From an uncultured Burkholderiales bacterium (GTDB taxonomy: Bacteria; Pseudomonadota; Gammaproteobacteria; Burkholderiales; Burkholderiaceae_C): a stretch of DNA of 64,000 bases. How positions within the stretch are numbered: position 1 is the stretch's first letter; each line of letters begins with the position of its first letter. Shown here piece after piece: positions 49,949 through 60,220 of this stretch. The DNA lies in assembly GCA_903886485.1 (NCBI GenBank), contig CAISMH010000019.1, positions 62,001 through 126,000 on the forward strand. The letters run 5' to 3'. The notes below the pieces were generated by a model that was given only the letters and a program-made list of their open reading frames with translations, made no database searches and was not told where the DNA came from. A program made the position numbers and the translations under genes.

Positions 49949-50106
49949 CTTTGTCTCCTACTTTGAAAATAAAAACTTCTTTGAATTTCGTTTTTCACTT
50001 GCATGCGGATTTTTCAAGCCACGAAATGAACCCGCATTCTGCACCTGAAAACCAGCCCCCCCTGCTGGGGATGCCAAGACGTGACCCAAAGGGTAAACCC
50101 TTGCGC

Positions 50107-50901
50107 TCAATCAAATACCCAAGCCCCCAAATGGGTCGGGCCCACTCGGCCGGACCACATCCTTCTGCCTGGTGAATCACTGCCCGCGCCACTGGCCACC
50201 ATCAGAGGAATCATATGCTCTTCGCGGGGATGGGACGCCGCACCGCCAGGCGCTGTGTGCCAGTGCATCAAACGCTCGGTGCGTTGTGCTTGGTCGCCTG
50301 CAAGTGCCTCATCGAGCCAAGCATGAAACTGCTCGGAGGCAGGCCCACCTTGGGCGAAGTTGCGCAAGTTGTGAAAGCTCATGCCACTGCCCACCACCAA
50401 CACACCTTCCTCGCGCAAGCGGCTCAAGGCCTGTCCCAGCTTGCAATGCAACGCAGGGTCCAAACTCGGATGAATCGACATGGCCACCACAGGAATGTTC
50501 GCCTCAGGAAACATCACCTTCAACGGGATGAACACACCGTGGTCCCAGCCATAGTCGTCATCCACGCGCACCGGATAACCCGCTTCTTGCAGCAAGGCTG
50601 CGGCCCGTGCAGCCAGCGCGGGCTGGCCGGGTGCGGGGTACTGAATCTCATAAGTCTCGGGCGGAAACCCGCTGTAGTCGTAAATCAACGCAGGCTTGGC
50701 GCCACCTGTGAAGCTGGGGATGTGCGTCTCCCAGTGCGCCGTCACCATCAAAATTGCCTGAGGCGTGGTGGGCAAGGTGCCCGATACGCTGCGTAAAAAG
50801 TTTTCTGTGTCTTGGTACAAGCGCTTGCGCTCGCCCGTCATAAAAAATGAGGGCCCACCCCCATGCGGCAGGTACATTGCAGGCATTCGCGTTAGGCGCA
50901 T
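50107..50901 (-). CDS. DODA/LigB-type extradiol ring-cleavage dioxygenase family protein
   Basis: This is a 264-residue class III extradiol dioxygenase of the 4,5-DOPA dioxygenase type (YgiD-like). Likely metal ligands and active-site residues are in YLPHGGGPSFF, TAHWETHIP, YGWDHGVFIPLK and GSGMSFHN. ATG 50901 was chosen over the adjoining GTG 50904. The gene is divergent from a Bug-type binding protein with only a 40-base gap. Ring cleavage of a catecholic substrate is the family role; the substrate here is unknown. Confidence 0.88.
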   Translation of the reverse strand: MRLTRMPAMYLPHGGGPSFFMTGERKRLYQDTENFLRSVSGTLPTTPQAILMVTAHWETHIPSFTGGAKPALIYDYSGFPPETYEIQYPAPGQPALAARAAALLQEAGYPVRVDDDYGWDHGVFIPLKVMFPEANIPVVAMSIHPSLDPALHCKLGQALSRLREEGVLVVGSGMSFHNLRNFAQGGPASEQFHAWLDEALAGDQAQRTERLMHWHTAPGGAASHPREEHMIPLMVASGAGSDSPGRRMWSGRVGPTHLGAWVFD

Positions 50902-50941
50902 CACACGTCTTTCATTGCTATCGGTATCAGAGGGCCTTATT

Positions 50942-51937
50942 TTGACTCAGCACTTATTCAATCGCCGCCAACTCCTAGCCAACACGACGGCAACAGCGCT
51001 GGCTTGGTCGCCTCTGCTGTCGCACGCAGAGGCCGCGTGGCCCAGCAAACCCTTGCGCTTGGTGGTGCCCTTTGCACCGGGCGGCAGCTCTGAAATTGTG
51101 GCGCGTGCGCTGGCAGGTGAACTGGGCAAGACGATCGGTCAAAGCGTGTTTGTGGACAACAAACCCGGCGGCGCGGGCAACATCGCCATGCAAGAAGTCG
51201 CCAACGCCACCGATGACCACACCCTCATCTTGGGCCACATCGGCACCTTGGCCGTCAACCCCTACATCTTTGCCAAGCTGCCCTACGACGTGAACAAAGA
51301 CTTCACACCCATCACCCTCATCTCCAAAGTGCCCAGTCTGTATGTCGTCCACCCCGACTTGCCGGTGAAGAACCTCAAAGAATTTGTGGCCTACGCCAAG
51401 GCGCATCCGGGCCAACTCAACTACGGCTCTGCAGGCAACGGCAGCGCTGGGCACTTGGCGTTTGAATACTTGAAGATGGCATGCGACATCTTCGTGTTGC
51501 ATGTGCCGTATCGCGGCACAGGTCCGATGCTGACCGACCTGATGGCTGGCCGCTTGCAAGCCGCCGCCGTGGGCGCACCCGCGTTGCTGCAATTCATCAA
51601 AGCGGGCAAATTGCGCTGCATTGCCACAGGCAGCAGCACACGCCTGCCCCTACTGCCCGAGGTGCCCACCGTGGCCGAGCAGGGCTACAAAGGCTTTGAG
51701 ATGACCCAGTGGTACGGTCTGTTAGCCCCTAGCAAACTGCCCAAAGCCGACCTCGACAAACTGGAGAAAGAAGCGGTCGCTGCGGCACGCAGCAAAACCG
51801 TTCATGAAAAATTGGCCCAAGACACCGCACTCGCCATCGGCAACACACGGGCTGAGTTTGAGGCGTTCATCAAACTCGAACAAGCGCGCTGGAAGCCCGT
51901 GATCGCAAGGGCCCAAGTCAAACCCGAGGGTGTTTAG
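50942..51937 (+). CDS. Bug-family (TTT) periplasmic substrate-binding protein
   Basis: This is a 331-residue binding protein with the Bug opening WPSKPLRLVVPFAPGGSSEIV and KPGGAGNIAMQEVANA, YGSAGNGSAGHLAFEYLK. No ATG gives an intact N-terminus; TTG 50942 has GAGGG at 50930-50934 with seven-base spacing and produces a signal peptide with twin arginines (FNRRQLLANTT), so export may use the Tat route. It is divergent from the extradiol dioxygenase. The ligand is unknown; an aromatic carboxylate is possible from context. Confidence 0.86.
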   Translation: MTQHLFNRRQLLANTTATALAWSPLLSHAEAAWPSKPLRLVVPFAPGGSSEIVARALAGELGKTIGQSVFVDNKPGGAGNIAMQEVANATDDHTLILGHIGTLAVNPYIFAKLPYDVNKDFTPITLISKVPSLYVVHPDLPVKNLKEFVAYAKAHPGQLNYGSAGNGSAGHLAFEYLKMACDIFVLHVPYRGTGPMLTDLMAGRLQAAAVGAPALLQFIKAGKLRCIATGSSTRLPLLPEVPTVAEQGYKGFEMTQWYGLLAPSKLPKADLDKLEKEAVAAARSKTVHEKLAQDTALAIGNTRAEFEAFIKLEQARWKPVIARAQVKPEGV

Positions 51938-52026
51938 GCCTGACGCGGGGGCGGACGCACTCAACGCATCCAGTATGCTTGTTGGCCCCTGTTTGTTTAG
52001 CCCCAAGTCCAGCCCTCGCCTCACCC

Positions 52027-55000
52027 ATGTCTAGCCCCCACACCACCGGTTTTATGGTGCTTCATAGCAACCAGCTCGAAGGCCTGCGTGAGTTGGCGGT
52101 GCAGTTCATTCGCCAGCACCCGCTGCCCGTGCTCGCGCCTGAGGTGCTGCTGGTGCAAAGCAACGGCATGAAGCATTGGTTGGAATTGGCCTTGGCCAAT
52201 GACCTTGGCATTTGCGCCGCCACGCAAGTGGAACTGCCATCCACCAAGCTGTGGCAAATCTACCGAGCGGTGTTGGGGCCTGACAGCGTGCCCGCACACA
52301 TGCCACTGGACAAGTCACCTTTGGTGTGGCGCATCATGCGTCGCCTGCCCGACTTGCTCAAACAACCCAACTTCGCACCACTCAACAACTATTTGGGTCA
52401 AGCACAAGGCGAAGCTTCCCCCATGAACCGCCGCGCCTACCAGCTGGCGGCACAACTGGCCGACGTACTCGATGGCTACCAAAATTACCGCGCCGATTGG
52501 TTAGAAGACTGGGCCCAGACCCGTGACCAACTTCGAACCCCCACGGGCAGCGCCACCCCACTCCCCCCCGCGCAAAGCTGGCAGCCCGCCTTGTGGCGCG
52601 ATTTGCTCGAGGACTTAGCAGAAGACGCCGACGTACAAAACGCGCTGGGGCACAGCTTTAGCTCACGTGCCAAAGTGCACGAAGCGTTCATTGCCCAGAT
52701 GGCCGCCTTGCCACAAGGCCAACGCCCAGCCGGTGTACCGCATCGCCTCATGGTGTTTGGCGTGACCTCGCTGCCCATGCAAACCGTGCAAGCACTGGCC
52801 GCTTTGGGCCGCGTGTGCCAAGTGCTCATGCTGGTGCAAAACCCGTGTCAGCATTACTGGGGCCATGTGGTGGAGAGCCGCGTGCCACTGGCGAAGCTCG
52901 GCAAGCAACGCCAAGCGCACAAAGCGGGCTTGCCCATCCCGCACCACGATGGCTCGCTCAGTGAAGCCGAGCAATACACGCTGCACACCGACACCCACCC
53001 GCTGCTGGCCGCATGGGGCAAACATGGACGCGACTATTTGCACTTGCTCGATAACTTTGACGATGTCGACCACTACAAAGGCCTATTCAACCGCGTCGAT
53101 GTGTTTGTAGACCCTGCAGACACCGCCGCAGATGAGGGCCGCGAGCCCACGATGTTGGAGCGCTTGCAGTCGTCTTTGCTCAACCTAGAGCCACTGCCAC
53201 ACACACCTGTGCCAGTGCCCGCCCATGACACCAGCATCCAATTTGTGCAAACCCACGCCGCCCAGCGCGAAGTCGAGGTGCTGCACGACCGCTTGCTGGC
53301 ATGGCTGGATGCCGACCCGACCTTGCACCCTGCCGACATCATGGTGATGGTGCCCGACATGGCCAACTTTGCACCGCACATCCATGCTGTGTTTGGCCGC
53401 TTCACCAGCCACGACCCGCGTCACCTGCCCTACACCGTGGCCGACACCACGCCGCGCACAGAGCCACTGGTGCAAGCCCTCGACACCTTGCTGCAGTTGC
53501 CGCAACTGCGCATCACACGCGTGGAGTGGCAAAGCTTGTTTGAAGTGGCCGCTGTGCGTCAACGCTTCAACCTTGAAGAACACGACGTGGCCCAACTCGA
53601 CACGTGGTTGGCCGATGCGGGTGTGCGTTGGGGCTTGGACGCGCCACACCGCCAGCCTTGGGGCATTGCAGCCGACATGCCAGACGCCCATCAAAACAGC
53701 TGGCTATTTGGTTTGGAGCGTTTGTTGCTGGGTTATGCCACGGGCGCAACCGACGAACTCGCCACACCTTGGGCCGACACCCTGCCACAAGCCGGCATAG
53801 GCGGCCTCGATGCACACATGGCTGATGGCCTGCTGCAATGGCTGCGACACACACAAATGGCCTTGCTGAAGCTGCGCCAAGACCACACGCCCACCGAATG
53901 GGTGGCAGTGTTGCAGCAGTTGGTGGCCTTGTTCTTCCAACCCAGCGACGACGCCGACGAACGTCTGATCGAGCGCGTGATGGCCCCACTCGAAAGCTGG
54001 CTGGCCGAATGCCAACTGGCACGCTTCGATGCGCCGCTGCCTTTGGTGGTGGTGCGCGAACACTGGATGGCCCAACTGCAACAGCCCGCCATGCAGCGCC
54101 GCTTCTTTGGTGGTGGCGTGCAGTTTGCAACGCTCATGCCCATGCGCTCGATTCCCTTTCGATGCGTGTGTTTGCTCGGCATGAACGATGGCGACTACCC
54201 GCGCAGCCAAACCCCACGTGACTTTGACTTGATGAGCGACGCTGCCCACGCAGGTGCCACGTCATCCCACTGGCGTGCCGGTGACCGCTCACGCCGCGAA
54301 GATGACCGCTATTTGTTTCTAGAAGCCTTGTTGTCGGCACGTGACAAGCTCTACATCAGCTGGCAGGGTCGCCGCACCACAGACCATGAAGTCAAGCCCC
54401 CCTCGGTGCTGGTCGCGCAACTCATGGACTACCTCAACACGGCATGGACGCAAAGCCCTGCTGGGGAACACAACAAGCCTGCCTGCGAAGCACTGCTTCA
54501 GCCCTTGCAAGCGTTCTCGCACAAGTACTTCACAGCAGGCTCTGCGTTTGAAACCTACGCGCACGATTGGCAGCGGGCGTTGACACGTGCGGCCACGTCA
54601 CAGACCTCGAAAGCCATGCACGCACAGACCCCTGCGCCAGTCGAACTGACACTGCAAGATCTGCAACGCTTGCTCAGGCAACCCGTGGAGGTTTTTTTAC
54701 GCGACCGCTTGCGCTTGCGCCTAGACCTTCCCGTAGAGGCTGCCGAGGAGGACGAACCTTTTTCCTTGAGTGGTCTGGAGAAATACAAACTCACACAAAC
54801 CATTGCCCGTGCGGACGATGCCGCCTATGCCTTGGCCCAACTGCGCTTGAGCGGTCAACTCGCCTTGGCTGGCTTTGGCGAGTCACAACAACACATGCTG
54901 TTGCGCGACCGTCAACATTTGCGTGATCAGCTCGATCTGTTGTTACCCCAATGGCCACATGCGCTGGGGGTGCAAGCGGCCCGCTGGCAGCTGGGGCCTG

Positions 55001-55584
55001 TCCAGTTGAGTGCTGAATGGGCCGATGGCGAAACGCTGTGGCACACCGATCGCGATGCGCGCACATGGCTGCAAGTGGCCCTGCGTCCGAGCGCGGTGAC
55101 GGAAGGCAAAAAAGAAAATCAGCAGCCTCGGCTAGACACACTCAGCCACCTGTGGCTTCAGCACTTGGCTGCCTGCGCCAGCGGTACGCCCACCACCAGC
55201 GTGCAAATCGGGTTCGATGCAGCGGTCGAGCTCAAGCCCATCGAGGTCACGCAAGCCAAAGCCCATCTGCAAGACCTGTGTCACGCCTATTTAGAAGCCT
55301 GGGCTCAGCCCCTCCCGATTGCCGCCAAAACCGCCTGCGCCTACGTCATGGGCGTCTATGCCGACAACAAAGACCCCATCGGTCAAGCACAAGCCACCTT
55401 TGAAGGTGGGCACAACAAGCACGGGGAGTACAAAGACGCGCCTGCGCTGCATCGCGTCTTCCAAGGTTTTCAAGACATCTCAGCCAGCCTCGACCTTTGG
55501 GGCATGCGCTTGTATGCGCCCATTTACACAGCCGCCAAAGTCATACATCTGAGTGCCGCGCCTGAGCCAAAGGCCGACGCATGA
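52027..55584 (+). CDS. recC: Exodeoxyribonuclease V subunit gamma (RecC)
   Basis: This 1185-residue RecC subunit scans for Chi and splits the DNA strands within RecBCD. It begins MVLHSNQLEGLRELAVQFIR in the usual inactive-helicase fold and has MVMVPDMANFAPHIHAVFGR, LLGMNDGDYPRS and DDRYLFLEALLSARDKLYIS, all typical of RecC. ATG 52027 was preferred to a start 16 codons upstream. It overlaps recB by four bases (ATGA). Length agrees with the family. Confidence 0.94.
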   Translation: MSSPHTTGFMVLHSNQLEGLRELAVQFIRQHPLPVLAPEVLLVQSNGMKHWLELALANDLGICAATQVELPSTKLWQIYRAVLGPDSVPAHMPLDKSPLVWRIMRRLPDLLKQPNFAPLNNYLGQAQGEASPMNRRAYQLAAQLADVLDGYQNYRADWLEDWAQTRDQLRTPTGSATPLPPAQSWQPALWRDLLEDLAEDADVQNALGHSFSSRAKVHEAFIAQMAALPQGQRPAGVPHRLMVFGVTSLPMQTVQALAALGRVCQVLMLVQNPCQHYWGHVVESRVPLAKLGKQRQAHKAGLPIPHHDGSLSEAEQYTLHTDTHPLLAAWGKHGRDYLHLLDNFDDVDHYKGLFNRVDVFVDPADTAADEGREPTMLERLQSSLLNLEPLPHTPVPVPAHDTSIQFVQTHAAQREVEVLHDRLLAWLDADPTLHPADIMVMVPDMANFAPHIHAVFGRFTSHDPRHLPYTVADTTPRTEPLVQALDTLLQLPQLRITRVEWQSLFEVAAVRQRFNLEEHDVAQLDTWLADAGVRWGLDAPHRQPWGIAADMPDAHQNSWLFGLERLLLGYATGATDELATPWADTLPQAGIGGLDAHMADGLLQWLRHTQMALLKLRQDHTPTEWVAVLQQLVALFFQPSDDADERLIERVMAPLESWLAECQLARFDAPLPLVVVREHWMAQLQQPAMQRRFFGGGVQFATLMPMRSIPFRCVCLLGMNDGDYPRSQTPRDFDLMSDAAHAGATSSHWRAGDRSRREDDRYLFLEALLSARDKLYISWQGRRTTDHEVKPPSVLVAQLMDYLNTAWTQSPAGEHNKPACEALLQPLQAFSHKYFTAGSAFETYAHDWQRALTRAATSQTSKAMHAQTPAPVELTLQDLQRLLRQPVEVFLRDRLRLRLDLPVEAAEEDEPFSLSGLEKYKLTQTIARADDAAYALAQLRLSGQLALAGFGESQQHMLLRDRQHLRDQLDLLLPQWPHALGVQAARWQLGPVQLSAEWADGETLWHTDRDARTWLQVALRPSAVTEGKKENQQPRLDTLSHLWLQHLAACASGTPTTSVQIGFDAAVELKPIEVTQAKAHLQDLCHAYLEAWAQPLPIAAKTACAYVMGVYADNKDPIGQAQATFEGGHNKHGEYKDAPALHRVFQGFQDISASLDLWGMRLYAPIYTAAKVIHLSAAPEPKADA

Positions 55585-58500
55585 AGGCCCTCAACCCACT
55601 CACGCTCCCGCTGCATGGCCGTCAAGTCATTGAAGCCAGCGCAGGCACCGGTAAAACATGGACGCTGGCCGCGCTCTACCTTCGCTTGGTGCTCGGTCAC
55701 CAACGGGTCGAGGCGTTGCTACCGCCGCAAATTTTGGTGATGACCTTCACCGACGCAGCCACCGCCGAACTGCGCGAGCGCATTCGTGCGCGTCTGAGCC
55801 AAGCCGCCACTTTCTTTGATCTGAGCGCCCAAGGTCGTGCGCTGCCTCCCAACTTGCATGTGGACGAATTTCTGGTGGCACTGCGTGACAGCTTTGACAT
55901 CGCCTTGTGGCCGCGCTGCGCCTTGCAACTCAACTGCGCGGCTGAGTGGATGGACGATGCCGCCATCTACACCATCCACGCTTGGTCGCGCCGCATGCTC
56001 ACCCAGCACGCACTCGAGAGCCACAACCTGTTTGAACAAACACGTCTGGAAAATGCCGACGAGCTCAAACTCACGCTGGTACAAGACTATTGGCGCGCAT
56101 GGTTTTACCCACTGCCAGTCGCGACCCTGCAGCACATCGCGCCGCTGATCGGACAGGATCCCACGCAACTGTTAAAAACCTTGCGCGAGATGTGGCGAGA
56201 GCAAGAACGCAAACCACGCCATGTGACGCCCCCTGACCTCACGCCCACACAAGCCATCGCCGCACACATGGCGTGGCAGGCCACAGTGGAAGCCAGCGCC
56301 CAAGCTGCCCGTGACGCTTGGAGCGACTCCGTGTTGCAGGCCCTGCAAGACGCCAGCGCGCAGAAAAAATTCAAAGGCGTGCGCGCTGACTATTTCGCCA
56401 ACTGGCTCCAAGTGCTGCATGCTTGGGCCACGCGAAATGAGGCCGCAGACCCCAAAGTGCTTGAGCGCTTCACGACCCAAGCGCTCAAAGACAAGGGCTG
56501 GGCCGAGGCCGAAGGCTTTGCATTTTTCGCCGCCGTGGCTGAACACATCCACACACGGGCAGCCGAGCCCAGCACCACCCAACGCATCGCGCTGCACGCC
56601 GCACACGCCGTGGGCGAAGCCTACAAAGCCGCCAAAGCGCAACGCGCTGCGTTTGATTTTTCGGACCTGTTGCAAAATCTGCATCACGCCGTCATGGCCG
56701 ACGATGGCCGACTCGCCCACGCCATTCACCAGCAATACCCCGTCGCTTTAGTGGACGAGTTTCAAGACACCGACCCTTGGCAGTACGGCACGCTTGACCG
56801 CATCTATGCCCCACACGCCTGCACCGATGCCAACGCGTGGGTGATGATTGGTGACCCCAAACAAGCCATCTACAGTTTCCGTGGCGCGGACTTGGGGACT
56901 TACCTTCAAGCGCGCAAAGACGCGCAAGCGCAAGCCCATGACCACAACGCGCTGCACACGCTCACGGGCAACCATCGCTCCAGCGCCGGCTTGGTTGATG
57001 CGCTCAACCATGTGTTCATGCAGACCCCGCAGCCCTTTGCATCGGCCCAAGGCGAGATTGAATTTGTCAAAGTTTCGGCCAAAGGCAAAGAACCCCCGCT
57101 CATCGTGAACGGCACAGAACGCCCACCTTTCACCGTGTGGCACATGCAACCCGAAGGCGATGCTGAGGTGGTGAGCAGCGCGCGCTACTTGCATCACACC
57201 GCAGAAGTATTTGCCGACCAAATGGCCGACTTGCTCAACACAGCAGTCGCCAACCCCAGCGAGATGGCCGTCTTGGTGCGCAGCCAAAAACAAGCTGACG
57301 CGATGCGCCAGGCACTGCATGCGCGGCGCATCGCCAGTGTGTATTTGTCGGACCACACCAGCGTCTACCAATCCACCGAAGCCACCGACCTTTGGCGCAT
57401 GCTGCGTGCCGTGGCCTCGCCCCGTCAAACCCATGCGGTCCGTGCCGCAGTGGGCAGTCGCTTGTGGGCATTGGACTTGCACGAATTGTTGGCCCTCACA
57501 CAAAACGAAGCACAGTGGGAGCTGCTGCTTGAACAATTCCATCAGTGGCATGTGCTGTGGCAACAACACGGCGTGCTGCCCATGCTGCACCAGTGGCTGC
57601 ACAGCCAACACGTCGCGCAGCGCCTGCTGGCGCAAACCGACGGTGAGCGGCGTTTGAGCAACCTGCTGCACTTGGGCGAACTGCTGCAACACGCCGAACA
57701 AAGTCTGCAAGGTGAACACGCCCTGGTGCGTTACCTCGGTGAACAAATCCAAAGCGATCACCACGACAGCGACGCACAACAAGCGCGCCTAGAAACTGAT
57801 GCGTTGTGCGTCAAAGTCATCACCTATCACAAGAGCAAAGGCTTGCAATACCCGCTGGTGTTCATCCCATTTGCAGGCGCTTTCGCGGTGGAGAAAAAAG
57901 CCAAAGCCAACTTCGCACAAGTCGACGAGGCGGACGACAGCGACGCAGAAGCCACCTCGGTCGAAGAAGACATGCGCTTGCTCTACGTGGCCCTCACGCG
58001 TGCGCAGCGTGGCGTGTGGTTGGGGGTGGCTGAAACCAGACTTGATTTGAGTGGCAGCGCAGAAAAGAACACGCTCAAACGCAGCGCCTTGTCGCTGTTG
58101 CTCGCACGCCAAACACGTGGCGATTTGGTCCCCCAGTTGCACCGTTTGTGGGGAACCTGCGAGCACATCCACATCGCCCCCTTGCCTGAGCTGCAAGCCA
58201 CGGTGTATCAAGCGGCAACGTCACCCAGCGCCACACAAGACGCCCGCACACCCCAACGCGCTCACCACAGCGCATGGTGGACAGCCAGCTTCAGCGCGAT
58301 CACGCGCGGGCTGGTCTCCGAATCCAAACGCGACGAAGCTGTGGCGGATGCGATGACGGATGCCATGACCGACGTAAATGCCAGCGTTGCAAGCACCCAC
58401 GTCCTACCAACAACTGAGCCTGAGAGCCTCAGCGCGTGGCAAACCTTCCCTGCGGGCGCACGCTACGGCACGCTGCTGCACGACCTGCTCGAATGGTTGG

Positions 58501-59177
58501 CGCAAAACGGTTGGCCCGTGGCCCACGCGCGGGCTCCGGCATGGGCGCTGCAAGCATGGCAAACCTTGTTGGCACGCAAAACCAGCTGGCTGCAACTCGA
58601 CGAAGCACAACGCGCACAACTCACACCGTGGCTGCAAGCTGTGTTGCAAACGCCCCTGCCCTTGGATGCACTGGATGCACCCGCGTTGGTGTTGCGCGAA
58701 ATCCGCGACGATGCCCTGTGGCCCGAGATGGAGTTCAACCTGCAAGTGCATCACCTGAGCGCGGCGACACTGGACCAACACATCCGCGCCCATGTGTTCC
58801 AAGGCACGCCTCGCCCTGCGCTGCAAGCGCGGGTGATGCAAGGCATGCTGACCGGCTCATTAGACTTGGTGTTGCAACACGATGGCCGCTATTGGGTGGT
58901 GGACTACAAGTCCAACAAATTGCCCAGCTACGACGCCGCCACCTTGCAAGACGCCGTGCTCCACAAACGCTATGACGTGCAATACGTGCTCTACACCTTG
59001 GCTTTGCACCGTCTCCTCCAAGTGCGCTTGCCCAATTACAACTACGCCCAACACATGGGCGGCGCGGTGTATCTGTTTTTGCGCGGCATCCACCAAGAAG
59101 GCGCGGGTGTGCATGCGCACAGACCGCCGCAGGCATTGATTGAAACCTTGGATGCGTTGCTGTCGACAAAGACCTGA
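55581..59177 (+). CDS. recB: Exodeoxyribonuclease V subunit beta (RecB)
   Basis: This is the 1198-residue helicase-nuclease. The Walker A motif ASAGTGKTWTLA covers residues 19-30, the Walker B/II motif is LVDEFQDTDPWQ, and helicase motif YHKSKGLQYPLVF and ALTRAQRGVWLG are present. The C-terminal nuclease motif is intact: Asp1095 (GSLDLVL) and Asp1108-Tyr-Lys1110 (VVDYKSNK), with the same 13- and 2-residue spacing as in E. coli RecB. It follows recC with a 4-base overlap; recD is separated by two small genes. Confidence 0.95.
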   Translation: MKALNPLTLPLHGRQVIEASAGTGKTWTLAALYLRLVLGHQRVEALLPPQILVMTFTDAATAELRERIRARLSQAATFFDLSAQGRALPPNLHVDEFLVALRDSFDIALWPRCALQLNCAAEWMDDAAIYTIHAWSRRMLTQHALESHNLFEQTRLENADELKLTLVQDYWRAWFYPLPVATLQHIAPLIGQDPTQLLKTLREMWREQERKPRHVTPPDLTPTQAIAAHMAWQATVEASAQAARDAWSDSVLQALQDASAQKKFKGVRADYFANWLQVLHAWATRNEAADPKVLERFTTQALKDKGWAEAEGFAFFAAVAEHIHTRAAEPSTTQRIALHAAHAVGEAYKAAKAQRAAFDFSDLLQNLHHAVMADDGRLAHAIHQQYPVALVDEFQDTDPWQYGTLDRIYAPHACTDANAWVMIGDPKQAIYSFRGADLGTYLQARKDAQAQAHDHNALHTLTGNHRSSAGLVDALNHVFMQTPQPFASAQGEIEFVKVSAKGKEPPLIVNGTERPPFTVWHMQPEGDAEVVSSARYLHHTAEVFADQMADLLNTAVANPSEMAVLVRSQKQADAMRQALHARRIASVYLSDHTSVYQSTEATDLWRMLRAVASPRQTHAVRAAVGSRLWALDLHELLALTQNEAQWELLLEQFHQWHVLWQQHGVLPMLHQWLHSQHVAQRLLAQTDGERRLSNLLHLGELLQHAEQSLQGEHALVRYLGEQIQSDHHDSDAQQARLETDALCVKVITYHKSKGLQYPLVFIPFAGAFAVEKKAKANFAQVDEADDSDAEATSVEEDMRLLYVALTRAQRGVWLGVAETRLDLSGSAEKNTLKRSALSLLLARQTRGDLVPQLHRLWGTCEHIHIAPLPELQATVYQAATSPSATQDARTPQRAHHSAWWTASFSAITRGLVSESKRDEAVADAMTDAMTDVNASVASTHVLPTTEPESLSAWQTFPAGARYGTLLHDLLEWLAQNGWPVAHARAPAWALQAWQTLLARKTSWLQLDEAQRAQLTPWLQAVLQTPLPLDALDAPALVLREIRDDALWPEMEFNLQVHHLSAATLDQHIRAHVFQGTPRPALQARVMQGMLTGSLDLVLQHDGRYWVVDYKSNKLPSYDAATLQDAVLHKRYDVQYVLYTLALHRLLQVRLPNYNYAQHMGGAVYLFLRGIHQEGAGVHAHRPPQALIETLDALLSTKT

Positions 59178-59260
59178 TGCCAAGCCCGCGCGTGTCATTC
59201 ATCGAGGGCTCACTGCCCTACGCTGGCCTGATCGAACCAATGCCCACCTAAAATCAACGC

Positions 59261-59593
59261 ATGCGAACCTTCTGTTTCCTCTTGTGCATCAGCTTGTTCA
59301 GCAGCATGTTTCATGCGGCTGCGATGCCTATCGAGCGTGGGCCTACATCTACCGTCGACACTGTGGTTGTGCATGAAGGGCACGCTTGCGAGGACGCCTC
59401 GGCTCCCGCATCCACCGAGGCCTGCAAGCTCACGGGCCATTTGTGTTGCGTTGGTTTGCTGTCCGCCATCCCCCATGAAGTTGGTTCAGACCTGAACGTT
59501 GCACAAGACCTGAACCCGTTCTTTCGCACACTGGTGTTGCAAGACCTACCCAACCCGCAATTCAAGCCTCCCAAAGTCTTTTCTCTGAGCTGA
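59261..59593 (+). CDS. Small secreted Cys-containing hypothetical protein between recB and recD
   Basis: This is a 110-residue protein with a probable signal peptide (about residues 1-21, ending FHAAAM). The mature part has four cysteines (Cys43, Cys55, Cys62, Cys63) and scattered His residues (VHEGHAC and LTGHLCC), suggesting disulfides or metal binding. I recognise no family. It is followed 52 bases later by a four-TM membrane protein ending in Met and His, and the two may act together on a metal such as copper; that is an inference. Confidence 0.6.
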   Translation: MRTFCFLLCISLFSSMFHAAAMPIERGPTSTVDTVVVHEGHACEDASAPASTEACKLTGHLCCVGLLSAIPHEVGSDLNVAQDLNPFFRTLVLQDLPNPQFKPPKVFSLS

Positions 59594-59645
59594 CAAAACG
59601 CATCGTCCCTCTCTGGGCTTTTGATTTTTTTGATTGGAGAACTTT

Positions 59646-60155
59646 ATGAACATGACGCATTACATGGCGTTACTCGCGGCGAACCAACCGTGGAACCTGT
59701 TGACTTTTATGGCCATCCCCGTGATCTTGGCCGAGACGCTGGCCATCACTGAGCTTTACCTTCTGTTCACGCATAAGGCCACAGGCTGGGTCCACCAACT
59801 CAACCGCGTGGCGGGTATCACGGTGGGTCTGTACTTTGTCGGCGTCATTGCCTACTTGATGACCACGGCCGTCGTGCCGATCACACGGGCAGGCGAGTGG
59901 CGCACCGCCATCGATGTGATCGCGGTCGGCTGCTACTTGATCAGCGGTCTGCCCTTGATCTTCATCGCCCTGCAAGAACTAGGCTTCGTCAATGGCCGTG
60001 CGAGTGCCACCGAGCAACGCAAAGCACACGCCATCTGCGTGGCGCTGTTTTTGGTGTTTGGTCACATCGCCATGATCGCGGGCATGCTGGATCCCTCACT
60101 GTTGGGCTATGGTGTGGATGCCACCCCTGAAATGCCCATGATGCACAACCACTGA
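59646..60155 (+). CDS. Four-TM membrane protein with Met/His-rich C-terminus
   Basis: This is a 169-residue inner-membrane protein with four predicted segments (about residues 16-42, 55-80, 92-115 and 132-152). The short C-terminal tail PEMPMMHNH is rich in Met and His. ATG 59646 has GGAGA five bases upstream; the in-frame TTG at 59634 has none. The family is uncharacterised (it resembles small 'permease-like' hypothetical proteins). Met/His clusters can bind copper or silver, but this remains a guess. A hairpin follows at 60174-60200, before recD. Confidence 0.7.
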   Translation: MNMTHYMALLAANQPWNLLTFMAIPVILAETLAITELYLLFTHKATGWVHQLNRVAGITVGLYFVGVIAYLMTTAVVPITRAGEWRTAIDVIAVGCYLISGLPLIFIALQELGFVNGRASATEQRKAHAICVALFLVFGHIAMIAGMLDPSLLGYGVDATPEMPMMHNH

Positions 60156-60173
60156 AAGGGATAGATCGCCACG

Positions 60174-60200
60174 AAGAAGCCCACACGCTGTGGGTTTCTT
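60174..60200 (+). terminator. Hairpin before recD
   Basis: AAGAAGCCCACA and TGTGGGTTTCTT pair with one G-T wobble around a CGC loop; the sequence then reads CACTAG without a T run. It may reduce read-through from the small-gene pair into recD, whose start is 21 bases later. Confidence 0.5.
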
Positions 60201-60220
60201 CACTAGCTTCAACGCATCAC

